Shown: piece by piece, positions 1 through 9,010 of the stretch
Layout of the letters: each line of letters starts with the position of its first letter
How positions within the stretch are numbered: the first letter of the stretch is position 1
Origin: CAXKXX01 sp964059975
Lineage (GTDB): Bacteria; Pseudomonadota; Gammaproteobacteria; Enterobacterales; Enterobacteriaceae
Reading direction: 5' to 3'
Length of the DNA stretch: 64,000 nucleotides
Assembly (NCBI GenBank): GCA_964059975.1
Contig: CAXKXX010000005.1
Coordinates: 1-64,000, forward strand
Translations under genes and position numbers: made by a program
The notes under the pieces: generated by a model
What the model saw: only the letters and a program-made list of their open reading frames with translations
What the model was told of the DNA's origin: nothing
Database searches by the model: none

Positions 1-1126
1 AAAATTATCTTTCAATACCGAGTTGCCTTAATTTATCTTAGATATATTAAAACACTATCACAACGAAGTATTGCATTCAAGCGATTTTAGAAGAAGCTCT
101 CACCCAGTAAAACGGTTTGCATACCTGGCTTACTTGATCGTGAGAAACCTAGCTTTTACTTTCAGGGGCTTATTTAGATCCTATCATAAAAACTTAGATG
201 GTAAACCGAATACGAAAATAGGCGTCAGTCATTTTGACTTATGATGCTTCATCTAATTATTAAAATATTTTCGATTATTCTTTCAGTGCCGTGATAAAAA
301 ATAAAAATAAAATTATCAAAAATTGAAAATCTATCCCCATATTTTATATAATCGAATTATATAGATTATTTGGTAAATAAAGGAGTAAGGTTACTGTTTT
401 AATTAATGATGTATAGTGAATTTAATATATCTATGAAATAAAATAATAAATAATCGATAATAATGCATAGCTGCAATTGATATAAATTCATTTATCAGAC
501 ATTATTACGAAGAATTGAAATTTTTTTAATACTTTTGTATAGCGCTACACATCATTATAATCCTAGTAATTAAAAAATATGTTATATCCTATTCTCCATA
601 AAATGGAGCAACTTATATAAGCGCTGCATCTTTAAATAAAAAATCGTCTCAGATGAGTTCTTTAAAAAAGACAATTTTGATAGATTTAAAATTTTTTATT
701 TAGGTATGTCATCATTCGTTATAAATTAAAGACCCCTGATATATTTGTATAATGTACTTAAATCGGAGTTCGGATAAGTTAATTAATTTTAAATAAAAAT
801 AAATTAAACATCCTTATTTAGTCATAACAATTATTATAAAGAATATTAAATGTATAAAAAGAAAAAATTATTGATAAAATCAAATATTATTTTCTTTTTA
901 CTAAAATTGAAAATACTAAAGATGTCGTAAACAGAGTATATTTATAAATAAAAAATTTTTTGTTATTTTTTAATATAGTCTTAGTCAGTAATATGCTCTC
1001 ATTATATAAGAATATATTACTGACTAACAAATTAGTTAGGATTAACACTTTATCTACTAAACACGTTATCATTATTAATAATTCATGCTTATAAGTGTTT
1101 CCCTCTAATCTCAGGAGAATATCATT
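1..1126. other. AT-rich non-coding stretch
   Basis: No protein or RNA gene can be recognised. The stretch is very AT-rich and looks like decayed intergenic DNA. The only structure found is an inverted repeat at 981-1027 with two perfect 14-bp arms around a 19-nt spacer. The ribosome binding site of the next gene (CAGGAGA at 1112-1118) lies at its right end. Confidence 0.6.
981..1027. repeat. Inverted repeat, 14-bp arms, 19-nt spacer
   Basis: Left arm 981-994 is the exact reverse complement of right arm 1014-1027. The sequence is AT-rich, so it carries less weight than the GC-richer hairpins elsewhere in the window. It lies about 100 bp upstream of the antiporter gene. Confidence 0.6.
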
Positions 1127-2368
1127 TTGGATGCTAGTACTATTAACAGTCTATTTATCATCGGCTCCGTCTTGGTAGGCTCAAGTATTCTTCTGAGTTC
1201 ATTTTCTTCTCGTCTAGGTATTCCCATCTTAGTCATATTCCTAGCAATCGGTATGTTAGCTGGTGTTGATGGTCCAGGAGGTATTGTTTTTAACAATTAT
1301 CCTCTAGCTTATCTAGTCAGCAATCTTGCTTTAGCGGTGATCCTCCTTGACGGAGGTATGCGCACTCGAATTACTTCCTTTCGCGTTGCTTTTTGGCCAG
1401 CACTTTCTCTGGCTACTGTAGGTGTTCTAATCACTGCTGGGCTCACTGGGATAGCAGCGGCCTGGTTATTTGACCTTGATCTCCTTCAAGGACTTCTGAT
1501 TGGTGCTATCATTAGTTCTACCGATGCCGCTGCAGTATTCTCAATGCTGTCCGGAAAAGGGCTTAACGAACGGGTTAGCGCTACCCTAGAAATTGAATCT
1601 GGCAGCAATGATCCTATGGCGGCATTTCTTACTATTACTCTAATCGCAATGATTAGCGCCGGTGCATCTACCCTGAGCTGGATATTCCCATTACATCTCA
1701 TGCAGCAATTTGGTCTGGGAATCGTTTTTGGTCTAGGTGGAGGATGGTTTCTGTTGACCTTAATAAATCACATAAAGCTCGCCGAGGGTCTGTATCCGCT
1801 TCTGGCTGTCAGCGGCGGCATACTTATCTTTTCTTTAACTACGGCTTTAGACGGGAGTGGTATTCTCGCAGTTTATTTATGTGGACTACTATTGGGTAAT
1901 CAGCCGATACAAAACCGTCATGGTATTTTACAAACTTTTGACGGCATGGCTTGGTTGAGCCAAATCGGGATGTTTTTAGTGCTAGGCTTGTTGCTCAATC
2001 CACATGAACTTCTCCCCATTGCTATTCCAGCTCTTCTTCTTTCAGTATGGATGACTCTATTTGTCCGTCCAATTTCGGTACTTATTGGCTTATTGCCATT
2101 TCGAGGATTTAGTATGCGTGAGCGTGGTTTTATCGCCTGGGTTGGTCTGCGCGGTGCTGTTCCGGTAATCCTTGCAGTGTTTCCTATGATGGCCGGATTA
2201 TCGCACGCACAGCTGTTTTTTAATCTAGCTTTCTTTGTAGTTCTAGCTTCATTGCTATTTCAAGGTTCAGCACTATCGTTTGCAGCCAGGAAGGCTAAAG
2301 TAATTCTTCCTTTAAACCTAGCCCCGATCACTCAAGTGGGAGCAGATGTGCATGCAGAGAATCAATAA
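1127..2368 (+). CDS. nhaP2: K+/H+ antiporter NhaP2/CvrA, C-terminally truncated
   Basis: Inner-membrane CPA1-family cation/proton antiporter; E. coli NhaP2 (CvrA, YcgO) exchanges K+ for H+. The start is TTG at 1127, eight bases after CAGGAGA, and gives MDASTINSLF, which aligns with the E. coli N-terminus. Residues 1 to about 395 form the complete hydrophobic transport domain, including the STDAAAVFS and ESGSNDPMA segments. The 413-residue product stops just after DVHAEN. The E. coli protein is 578 residues and continues here into a cytoplasmic TrkA-C/CorC-HlyC domain. Downstream, the same frame still shows weak family resemblance (FV, then a second stop), so the tail was lost by nonsense mutation and then decayed. 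The membrane part has no frameshift, which suggests it is still selected. Whether transport works without the cytoplasmic domain cannot be judged from sequence. Confidence 0.88.
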   Translation: MDASTINSLFIIGSVLVGSSILLSSFSSRLGIPILVIFLAIGMLAGVDGPGGIVFNNYPLAYLVSNLALAVILLDGGMRTRITSFRVAFWPALSLATVGVLITAGLTGIAAAWLFDLDLLQGLLIGAIISSTDAAAVFSMLSGKGLNERVSATLEIESGSNDPMAAFLTITLIAMISAGASTLSWIFPLHLMQQFGLGIVFGLGGGWFLLTLINHIKLAEGLYPLLAVSGGILIFSLTTALDGSGILAVYLCGLLLGNQPIQNRHGILQTFDGMAWLSQIGMFLVLGLLLNPHELLPIAIPALLLSVWMTLFVRPISVLIGLLPFRGFSMRERGFIAWVGLRGAVPVILAVFPMMAGLSHAQLFFNLAFFVVLASLLFQGSALSFAARKAKVILPLNLAPITQVGADVHAENQ

Positions 2369-2971
2369 AAGTCGTTTGTTTCTTAAGCAATAGATTTATC
2401 CCACCAGTGGTTTTACGCTTAATAATAGACAAGATTCAGCCTTCTAGACGTATTGATACAGTGACGTTATCTAATAATGAAGATCTAAACAAGATCTTAA
2501 GAACCCACCCCCTTTTCGGGAGAAAAGGGGGTGGGTTCTGATAAATCAATAAGGGAAGGAGCGCACGACTTTTTAATTGCTCAGAAGCCGACCCGTGAAA
2601 TTAACTTCATCTCTTAATGCAGATAAATCTAATCATTACATAGGCTAGTAATACGAAGAAGGATAAATCAGCCAGCATCGCGATTTCGATGCATACCGAA
2701 GTCATTTTGATTTCTATGAAGCAATGTAGCGATGCTTGAAAGGACTAAAATGGTAAGTATTAAGTTATTGGATAAAAATTTTTTTAGATTACAGCATATA
2801 TAATCTAATTTTTATAAAGTAGATTATATAGATAAATAGTAATATACTAAATAGCATTTTACTAAAAATGCTTCGTGGAAAAATAGTAGATGACAATTTT
2901 TACGTGATAAAAAGCGTAAATTACGGTACCGCCGTAAGGATAGGTAACAGTATGTATTAGAAAATATTAAA
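2369..2971. other. Non-coding gap between nhaP2 and tRNA-Arg
   Basis: Contains the decayed remains of the nhaP2 3' end (the first ~40 bp) and a strong GC-rich hairpin at 2500-2539. No other gene was recognised. Confidence 0.6.
2500..2539. repeat. Perfect inverted repeat, 18-bp arms, 4-nt loop
   Basis: Arms 2500-2517 and 2522-2539 are exact reverse complements around GGGA. The arms are rich in C/G (ACCCACCCCC core) in AT-rich surroundings. The hairpin lies 132 bp after the nhaP2 stop. No T-run follows on either strand, so a classical intrinsic terminator is not supported. Confidence 0.85.
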
Positions 2972-3043
2972 GCCCTCGTAGTTAAATGGATATAACAGTC
3001 TCCTCCTAAGAGACAGTTGCTGGTTCGAATCCAGCCGAGGACG
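2972..3043 (+). tRNA. argW: tRNA-Arg (anticodon CCT)
   Basis: A cloverleaf can be drawn. The acceptor stem pairs GCCCTCG with CGAGGAC, with one C-A mismatch at position 2-71. The anticodon stem is GTCTC/GAGAC around CTCCTAA, giving anticodon CCT, which reads AGG. The T-arm carries GGTTCGAATCC. The sequence is close to E. coli argW. CCA is not encoded (GCCCC follows), so the tRNA needs the CCA-adding enzyme, whose gene is at 25,554-26,747. The acceptor mismatch is unusual but tolerable. Confidence 0.93.
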
Positions 3044-3236
3044 CCCCTAGTATCTATGAGGTATGCATCAACGCATTAAGTCCTCCAGACAAGTGTTTCA
3101 GGCTCCCAATTTAATTTATTTATTTTATAAATAAAAAGCTTTGTCCTGGCATCCACAAGGACAAATTTATTGAATTTATTGAATGAATATTAATTATGAC
3201 TATACTGTTACTCTATCAATAATGCGACTCCTTTAG

Positions 3237-3272
3237 TTAATTAATATTCTAAAATTAATTAATATTCTAAAA
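3237..3272. repeat. Tandem duplication, 2 x 18 bp
   Basis: Two identical 18-bp units, 3237-3254 and 3255-3272, head to tail. The exact identity inside decayed DNA points to a recent slippage duplication. Confidence 0.8.
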
Positions 3273-3382
3273 TGATACTATAAATAAATGAATCGCATTA
3301 CTAAAAACCGGGAAAAGACTTAATTTTCCCAACTCCTGAATCATGTTTGCGTTACTTAAATTGAATAAAATTTTTAAAATAT

Positions 3383-3410
3383 TATATTTAAAATAATTAT
3401 TTTAAATATA
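3383..3410. repeat. 28-bp AT-only perfect palindrome
   Basis: The segment equals its own reverse complement with no spacer. It consists only of A and T, so chance is more plausible than for the GC-richer inverted repeats. Confidence 0.55.
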
Positions 3411-3908
3411 TCCACCGAATGCGTATCGTTAAAACGATACGACTACTAGAGTAACAGATATACGATACAGTGTGTCATTTTAAGTGAACAGCGTCATATC
3501 AAAGTTGGCGTTAGTTTTCACTATACAAAAACACTGTACAAAAAGTCATTTTTTCTCTATTATTTTTTGAACAAGTGCACCATCTTATACTTACCACATT
3601 TTGATTACAAAATAAGAATACCTCGAAGAGGTAGCCCGCATAGGTGGGCTAATAACTAAAAATAGATAGATCGCCTTAAAATGTTTTAACCTACTCCAAA
3701 GCGAGCAATCTTACAAATAAAGCATCCTATTCTTGTAAAGTCCAAAAGCTTACGAAAGAGGTATAAAAAGATAAAGAGCAAGTGCCAACTCAATATGTCT
3801 ACTATCAATTTTACTTAATTCTTCCTTAAAATAAGAAAGCTCAGAAAGCTTTATGGAAAACTCTTTAAACCTGTGTGTTCTTACTATAATATTTGTTGAT
3901 GAAGCAAA

Positions 3909-4238
3909 ATGCTAGAGTTTGAAAATCAAACTATTGAAACTGATGCAGAGGGTTATCTTAAAAATAGTGCAGACTGGAGCGAAGGTCTAGCGCTGCTACT
4001 AGCAGATCAGGAAGCGGTCACATTAACCGACGTACACTGGGAAGTAATACGCCTTGTTCGTGATTTCTATCATCAATTTAATACTTCTCCGACAATCCGT
4101 ATGTTAGTCAGAGCCATAGAGAAAAAGTATGGAAAGGAAAAAGGGAACAGCCGATACCTCTATCGTCTGTTCCCTCAGGGACCCGCAAAACAAGCAACTA
4201 AGATAGCCGGACTTCCAAAACCCGTTAAGTGTATTTAA
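3909..4238 (+). CDS. tusE: Sulfur-relay protein TusE (DsrC family)
   Basis: TusE takes persulfide sulfur from the TusBCD complex and passes it to MnmA for 2-thiolation of U34 in the tRNAs for Lys, Glu and Gln. The 109-residue product matches the family over its full length. The C-terminal half (FNTSPTIRMLV, GNSRYLYRLFP, KQATKIAGLPKP) is nearly identical to E. coli TusE. The catalytic cysteine is the penultimate residue, Cys108 (VKCI). The gene stands alone between long non-coding gaps; partners TusBCD and MnmA are not in this window. An imperfect hairpin follows at 4255-4281. Keeping this gene suggests that s2U modification is retained. Confidence 0.96.
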   Translation: MLEFENQTIETDAEGYLKNSADWSEGLALLLADQEAVTLTDVHWEVIRLVRDFYHQFNTSPTIRMLVRAIEKKYGKEKGNSRYLYRLFPQGPAKQATKIAGLPKPVKCI

Positions 4239-4254
4239 CATGCGGACCCTGGTG

Positions 4255-4281
4255 GAAGATGGGGTCACCACCCCAATCTTC
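4255..4281 (+). terminator. Possible terminator hairpin after tusE
   Basis: GAAGATGGGGT pairs with ACCCCAATCTTC with one bulged A and a CACC loop, 17 bp after the tusE stop. The stem is GC-rich at its tip. Only a short, broken T-run follows, so termination is an inference from position and stem strength. Confidence 0.45.
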
Positions 4282-5615
4282 TTATGATGTAGTCTGTCAA
4301 TCTGAATCTATTTCACTACAGTGAAACCTCTTTATATATTTAGCTATAGATCTTGATAAAATAAAAAGAGATACGTACTTGTATCCTTACGAAGGAAGCA
4401 ATCACATGGAGCTGCTTCTCATAAAAATACTCTATATCTATAACAAATAGGCATATTAAAATGCCTAGACAGTTTAGACAGTTAGGAAGATACCTTTCAA
4501 GAAATCTTGCCATTATAGCATACTTAATTATTAATTTTTTTCGAAATTTTATCGGACTCTTAAAATTTTTTGGTGGTAGCGAAGAGCACCGCACTTCTTG
4601 TAACGCCATGATTTAGGGAGGTGTTACTTAAAAATACGCGCGATATATGACAAGACCAATCTAGTCATGCGTCAATAAAAACCTTTTAGAGTAAAGCATA
4701 AAGCGATCAGTCGGGTATTTATATAGATAAAATATACGCAGATAACTTTTACCTCGATTAGAGCAAAAAAGAAATTTAATATAAGACAATGACGTCATTA
4801 GAAGTAAATAACCCAGTTAGATTTAAAAGTACTCTATGAATATTTTATGAAAATTATTTTCAATATATCTTCTATAAAGAATGATTCGAATAAGTCATAA
4901 GTAGAGTAAATTATTCACAAGCATTGATTTTTAAAAAAGTAGATATGAGTAATATGGAGTATATTTTTATAATGATAAAGCTTAAACTATTTTATTAAAG
5001 AATCACTCTTTAATTCACCTTAAAATTTTGTATACAACATAAAATATACGGTACATATACAGCTATCTTTCCTATTAATTCATCACAAGTAATCGAGTCA
5101 GGGTATATTTCCAGGTAAATGTAAATACGTTTTTCGTTTATCAGAGTCATTTTTTAATTTTTATAGAAAGTACACTATCTGTGTAAAAGATACGCAAAAC
5201 GAGATTGGTGTCTCTACACTAATTCTCCTCATCTTACTTTGATTTTTTATTCATTTTATGCTCTATTAAATGAATTAGGAGCTTATAGGTAGATACTCTG
5301 TATCCAAGTATTTTAATTATATAGTTAGAGTTGACAATATCTCTGATTGAATCAAAAAATGCACTGATTGTCATAATGACATTTTTATCGAATAGTCTGA
5401 TATGGGTATTAGAGAGGGATGGTAATATAAATATTTTTATCTGATTAAAACCCGGGCAATACTACTAGCAACTGTATGGCACACTAAGAGATACAGATAA
5501 TGCTATTATTTATCTAATAAACATTCAATAGTCTTGGCGGACTACGCATGTGTTCTTTGATCGTTTACTCCTAAAATTTTTCTGATAATCTGGAAAATTA
5601 ATTGACTGTCAGGCA

Positions 5616-5647
5616 CTTAACGCTACACTGTTTAGTGTAGCGTTAAG
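5616..5647. repeat. Perfect inverted repeat, 14-bp arms, GTTT loop
   Basis: Arms 5616-5629 (CTTAACGCTACACT) and 5634-5647 are exact reverse complements. The repeat lies 200 bp upstream of infA and is not followed by a T-tract. Confidence 0.82.
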
Positions 5648-5846
5648 ATAATCCTCCCGCACATTAACTTTGTAGCCACTCAGTGGCTGTTATGGGAAAA
5701 AATTAGTTCTAATACATTTACCCAACCGCGCGTAAAGCCTAAGCTCCAGAGTAGTCTAGCGCCTCTCTTAAGTGGGCTTTTCGAAAATTTTGTAATATTC
5801 AAAATCTGATCGATTAAAATTAAAGTTATTAGACTTAGAGGATGCG

Positions 5847-6065
5847 ATGGCCAAAGAAGATAATATTGAAATGCAGGGCACAGTTATTAATACATTGCCC
5901 AACGCCATGTTCCGCGTTGAATTAGAAAACGGGCACGTAGTAACTGCGCATATCTCCGGTAAAATGCGCAAAAACTATATTCGTATCCTAACCGGAGACA
6001 AGGTTACCCTAGAGATTACGCCATACGACTTAAGCAAAGGTCGCATTGTCTTTCGAAGTCGATAA
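5847..6065 (+). CDS. infA: Translation initiation factor IF-1
   Basis: IF-1 binds the A site of the 30S subunit and assists IF-2 and IF-3 in choosing the initiator tRNA. The 72-residue product has the normal length and a single S1-like OB fold. It is almost identical to E. coli IF-1, starting MAKEDNIEMQGTV and ending LSKGRIVFRSR, with the core GHVVTAHISGKMRKNYIRIL. The ATG at 5847 follows AGAGGA at a normal distance. The gene stands alone; the E. coli neighbours aat and cydCD are missing. It is plainly intact and essential. Confidence 0.98.
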   Translation: MAKEDNIEMQGTVINTLPNAMFRVELENGHVVTAHISGKMRKNYIRILTGDKVTLEITPYDLSKGRIVFRSR

Positions 6066-6470
6066 TTATAAGAAGGATACAGCCCCTAAAATACTAGACA
6101 ATCTGAGAAAATTAGACACACCGGAGCTTCAATTAGCCTAGTAACCTCGACGAACCAAAGCGTAGAAGTAAGTGCAATAAAAGTCATGCTATTTATTTTA
6201 TTTATAAATCTCTCCTAAAAAGCCGCTAAAAATTAGATTGCATACGGTTTTCGCGCATCTTTAATGGGGCTCTCTAGGCATGTAAATTAACTGCACGATT
6301 GGAAGAACAGTGTGCTCCCATAAGTCTTCCGTATTTATTAAAGTGATGATGTAACTAGATAGTTGCCTTTGAATAAAATATGTGCTCGTATCTCCACTTT
6401 AGGTTTTTCTAAATGATTACTTCAGAACAATCCGTAAAATAGCAGATATTTAATTATCAGATATTTCTAA

Positions 6471-6504
6471 AGTAGCCCAGTACTTTCGATAGTACTGGGC
6501 TACT
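6471..6504. repeat. Perfect inverted repeat, 14-bp arms, 6-nt loop
   Basis: Arms 6471-6484 (AGTAGCCCAGTACT) and 6491-6504 are exact reverse complements around TTCGAT. The repeat is GC-rich relative to its flanks, lies about 400 bp after infA and has no T-tract. Confidence 0.82.
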
Positions 6505-7609
6505 GTCAACCTAAAACGCAAATCTTCTCTCTCCAGATTTTAAAAATTTTTACTTCTTATTATGGAAAAAACTTGTTAGAGGTCCGAAATAGATTAGTAA
6601 ATCACTATCCATATGAGTATCGAAACTAGAATTATCTAAAATGATTACAAAATTTTGACATCAATACTTTTTGTAATTTCTGCTACCACATCTGTAATTT
6701 TTTGTTAGTAAATTAAGTGAGTGCATTGATATACAGATTAAGTACTTTAGAAGTATGCTACGTGTATAGAGGTGTTACTTCAAGGTTTCAAAAAAGATCG
6801 TATTATCTATATATCCTGAAAAATAAGCTCATATTTGTAATCCGTTCTTCTGAAGCAGTCCAACATCGTCATATAGATCAGATAGAGGCCACTAAGAAAA
6901 TCTTAGAGGAAACTACTTAATTGCTGACTTGCTCTTATAACCTGTGATAGCTTTCTAGGTATTACAAACTGTAAGCTAGAAAAATTTACCCAATAACTTA
7001 ATGTTTAGTACTACATAGACGGTTTTGGCGTTCTTTATAAAGAACGTGTCCCTTTTTCGATGTCTGCTGTTATCTTTTATAATAACGAACTGAAAAGTAG
7101 TATTCAAAAAGTTTATGTCGTAATGGAATAATGTTTCCTTAAAAATTATATTAGACTTTAACTTAAGAACACATTAAGTAAATATTTTTCTTTTATAAGA
7201 TAATGATCTGTATTACTTTCTTATTAGCGCTATGCAATGACAGAACCATATTTCTTTAATGCATAGATACGAAATATCGGAGTACCTCTTAGAATTTTGT
7301 ATTAAGCGATAATAGGGTAATTTATTCACTAAGACAAAAATTTTTAAAATCCGCTATGTTAAAAAACAGGGGCTCACTTTAATTATTGTATCGATAGAAA
7401 AAATCAATTTATACTTTGATCTCTATCACATCTGAAATTAAATTTTCATTTATATTTTTAAAATTTATAGGTATAGTAAAATAAATAAAAATATATACAT
7501 CCCTGACAGTAAATCACTAATTGTTAGTGATAGGGAAGATTTTATGGGTAATAAATATCGTATTATTATCATACCAACTCTAGATATCGTATATGTTTGC
7601 ATCTAATAA

Positions 7610-7655
7610 TAATTTATATATTTATAATAGGATACTATTATAAATATATAAATTA
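7610..7655. repeat. Perfect inverted repeat, 21-bp arms, GATA loop
   Basis: Arms 7610-7630 and 7635-7655 are exact reverse complements around GATA. They are almost entirely A/T, but 21 consecutive pairs with a 4-nt loop is far beyond chance even at this composition. The repeat lies 305 bp upstream of ybeD. Confidence 0.8.
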
Positions 7656-7960
7656 GGAACTAAATTTTTAATAAATTAAACTTGTATCAGAATAAGTAAT
7701 CTAAATCTAAATGAGATAAGTATCAAATTTAGATAATAATTAAGTTATAATTTACTAAGTGAAAAATTTTATGTGATCCCTGCTATTAGTTCTGATAAAT
7801 AGAAAAAGGTAGTATATATATAAATATATATAATCTGATTAATCAGAGCTTTCTATATAGTACTCATAAGAAATAATAAGCAATCAAATCATCAATAAAA
7901 AATAGAATAATCTTAAATGATATAAGACATACCTTATAGGAAACACCGGATCTGAGACAT

Positions 7961-8224
7961 ATGAAAATAAAATTTAAAGAATTGCTCACATTCCCCTGCC
8001 CATTTACTTATAAAGTAATAGGACTGGCACATCCGAAATTAGTAGATCAGGTAGTTACGGTAGTCCAGCGTTACGCCCCGGATAATTATTATCCACAGAT
8101 TAAATCAAGTATAAAAGGTAGCTACTACTCCGTGTCTATTACTATTAAAGCTAGACATATTAATCAAATTGAAAGCTTGTATGAAGCGCTTGGCCGTCTT
8201 GAATCTGTGCGCTTCGTACTATAA
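7961..8224 (+). CDS. ybeD: UPF0250/DUF493 family protein YbeD
   Basis: A small conserved protein of the DUF493 family with an ACT-like fold; its biochemical role is not firmly established. The 87-residue product has the normal length and aligns end to end with E. coli YbeD (PFTYKVIGLAHPKLVDQVV, YYSVSITIKARHINQIESLY). The ATG at 7961 gives MKIKFKELLTFPCPF. It sits 147 bp upstream of lipB in the same orientation, as in E. coli, and may be co-transcribed with it. Confidence 0.94.
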   Translation: MKIKFKELLTFPCPFTYKVIGLAHPKLVDQVVTVVQRYAPDNYYPQIKSSIKGSYYSVSITIKARHINQIESLYEALGRLESVRFVL

Positions 8225-8371
8225 AATCTAAAAATATAATTTTATATATAAAGCTACAGTAAGTCTATTCACGTCCCTTAGATCATATATCTAACAAAGT
8301 TAAATATATGATCGTCATTTAATGTACTTTATATAAGTGCTTCATTTTTATGTAATTTGAGAGCAATTATT

Positions 8372-9010
8372 ATGCAACCAGATGTGCTCATTGTACGTCA
8401 GTTGGGATTGCAACCTTATTCGGAAGTATCTCAAACAATGCGGGCCTTTACCGACTCCCGAACCGTAAACACGCCTGATGAGCTGTGGCTCGTTCAGCAT
8501 CATCCTGTATTTACTCAAGGTCAATCAGGTAAAGCAGAGCATATATTAACTCCAGGCGATATTCCAGTTGTTCAAAGTGATCGCGGAGGCCAAGTAACTT
8601 ATCACGGTCCGGGACAGCAAGTCATGTACGTTATGATTGATTTAAGACGCAGAAAGATTGGCGTGCACGAATTAATCACAGCTATAGAAGATACTGTCAT
8701 CAATACCTTATCTTATTTTTACATCGAATCCCATGCTCATCCGGGTGCACCAGGTGTATATGTCGGTGCGCAAAAAATCTGTTCACTGGGCTTGCGAATT
8801 CGTAAAGGTACCTCGTTCCATGGTTTGGCTCTCAACGTAGCCATGGATCTTAATCCCTTCAAATGCATTAATCCCTGCGGTTATTTTGGCATGGAGATGA
8901 CACAAGTTAGCGTACTTGCACCTCACGTGAGTATTGAAGATGTGCATCCAGTCTTAGTGCAAGAATTTGCTTATTTACTCAGTTATCAAGATTTTGAGTA
9001 TCGTAGTTAG
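8372..9010 (+). CDS. lipB: Octanoyl-[ACP]:protein octanoyltransferase LipB
   Basis: LipB moves octanoate from acyl carrier protein to the lipoyl domains of E2 subunits and GcvH, the first step of endogenous lipoate synthesis. The ATG at 8372 is preferred over the in-frame TTG at 8357: it gives 212 residues, aligns residue for residue with the E. coli N-terminus (RQLGLQPY), and has GAGAG upstream. Catalytic residues are in place: Lys135 in KICSLGLR and Cys169 in INPCGYFGMEM, with the conserved SDRGGQVTYHGPGQ segment. The gene follows ybeD as in E. coli. lipA, which completes the pathway, is not found downstream in this window and would have to lie elsewhere. Confidence 0.95.
   Translation: MQPDVLIVRQLGLQPYSEVSQTMRAFTDSRTVNTPDELWLVQHHPVFTQGQSGKAEHILTPGDIPVVQSDRGGQVTYHGPGQQVMYVMIDLRRRKIGVHELITAIEDTVINTLSYFYIESHAHPGAPGVYVGAQKICSLGLRIRKGTSFHGLALNVAMDLNPFKCINPCGYFGMEMTQVSVLAPHVSIEDVHPVLVQEFAYLLSYQDFEYRS

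Larger units (their letters stand above)
3044..3908. other. Non-coding gap between tRNA-Arg and tusE
   Basis: AT-rich with no gene recognised. It contains an exact 18-bp tandem duplication (3237-3272), an AT-only 28-bp palindrome (3383-3410) and a 9-bp-arm hairpin (3422-3441, loop AA). Confidence 0.6.
4239..5846. other. Long non-coding gap between tusE and infA
   Basis: 1.6 kb of AT-rich DNA with no recognisable gene. It holds a hairpin right after tusE (4255-4281) and a perfect 14-bp-arm inverted repeat (5616-5647). The infA ribosome binding site (AGAGGA, about 5834) is at its right end. A serine tRNA, which neighbours infA in E. coli, was looked for and not found. Confidence 0.6.
6066..7960. 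other. Long non-coding gap between infA and ybeD
   Basis: 1.9 kb, AT-rich. It holds perfect inverted repeats at 6471-6504 and 7610-7655 and an 18-bp palindrome at 7029-7046. A 67-codon open frame at 6717-6920 (GTG start) has no recognisable family and no clear ribosome binding site, and is not called. Confidence 0.6.

Noticed and set aside
2540..2640. Fragment resembling part of RNase P RNA (GAAGCCGACCCGTGAAA)
   Set aside because: Only a short string similarity; none of the conserved P-RNA core helices is present.
5650..5770. Possible tRNA-Ser remnant near infA
   Set aside because: E. coli serW is next to infA and a few words look similar, but no acceptor, anticodon or T-arm pairing could be drawn.
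6717..6920. 67-codon plus-strand open frame with GTG start
   Set aside because: No recognisable family, no convincing ribosome binding site, and AT-rich composition like the surrounding decayed DNA.
8089..8097. Perfect DnaA box (TTATCCACA)
   Set aside because: It lies inside ybeD, coding for conserved Tyr-Tyr-Pro-Gln, and no other boxes or AT-rich unwinding cluster surround it, so it is not evidence for an origin.
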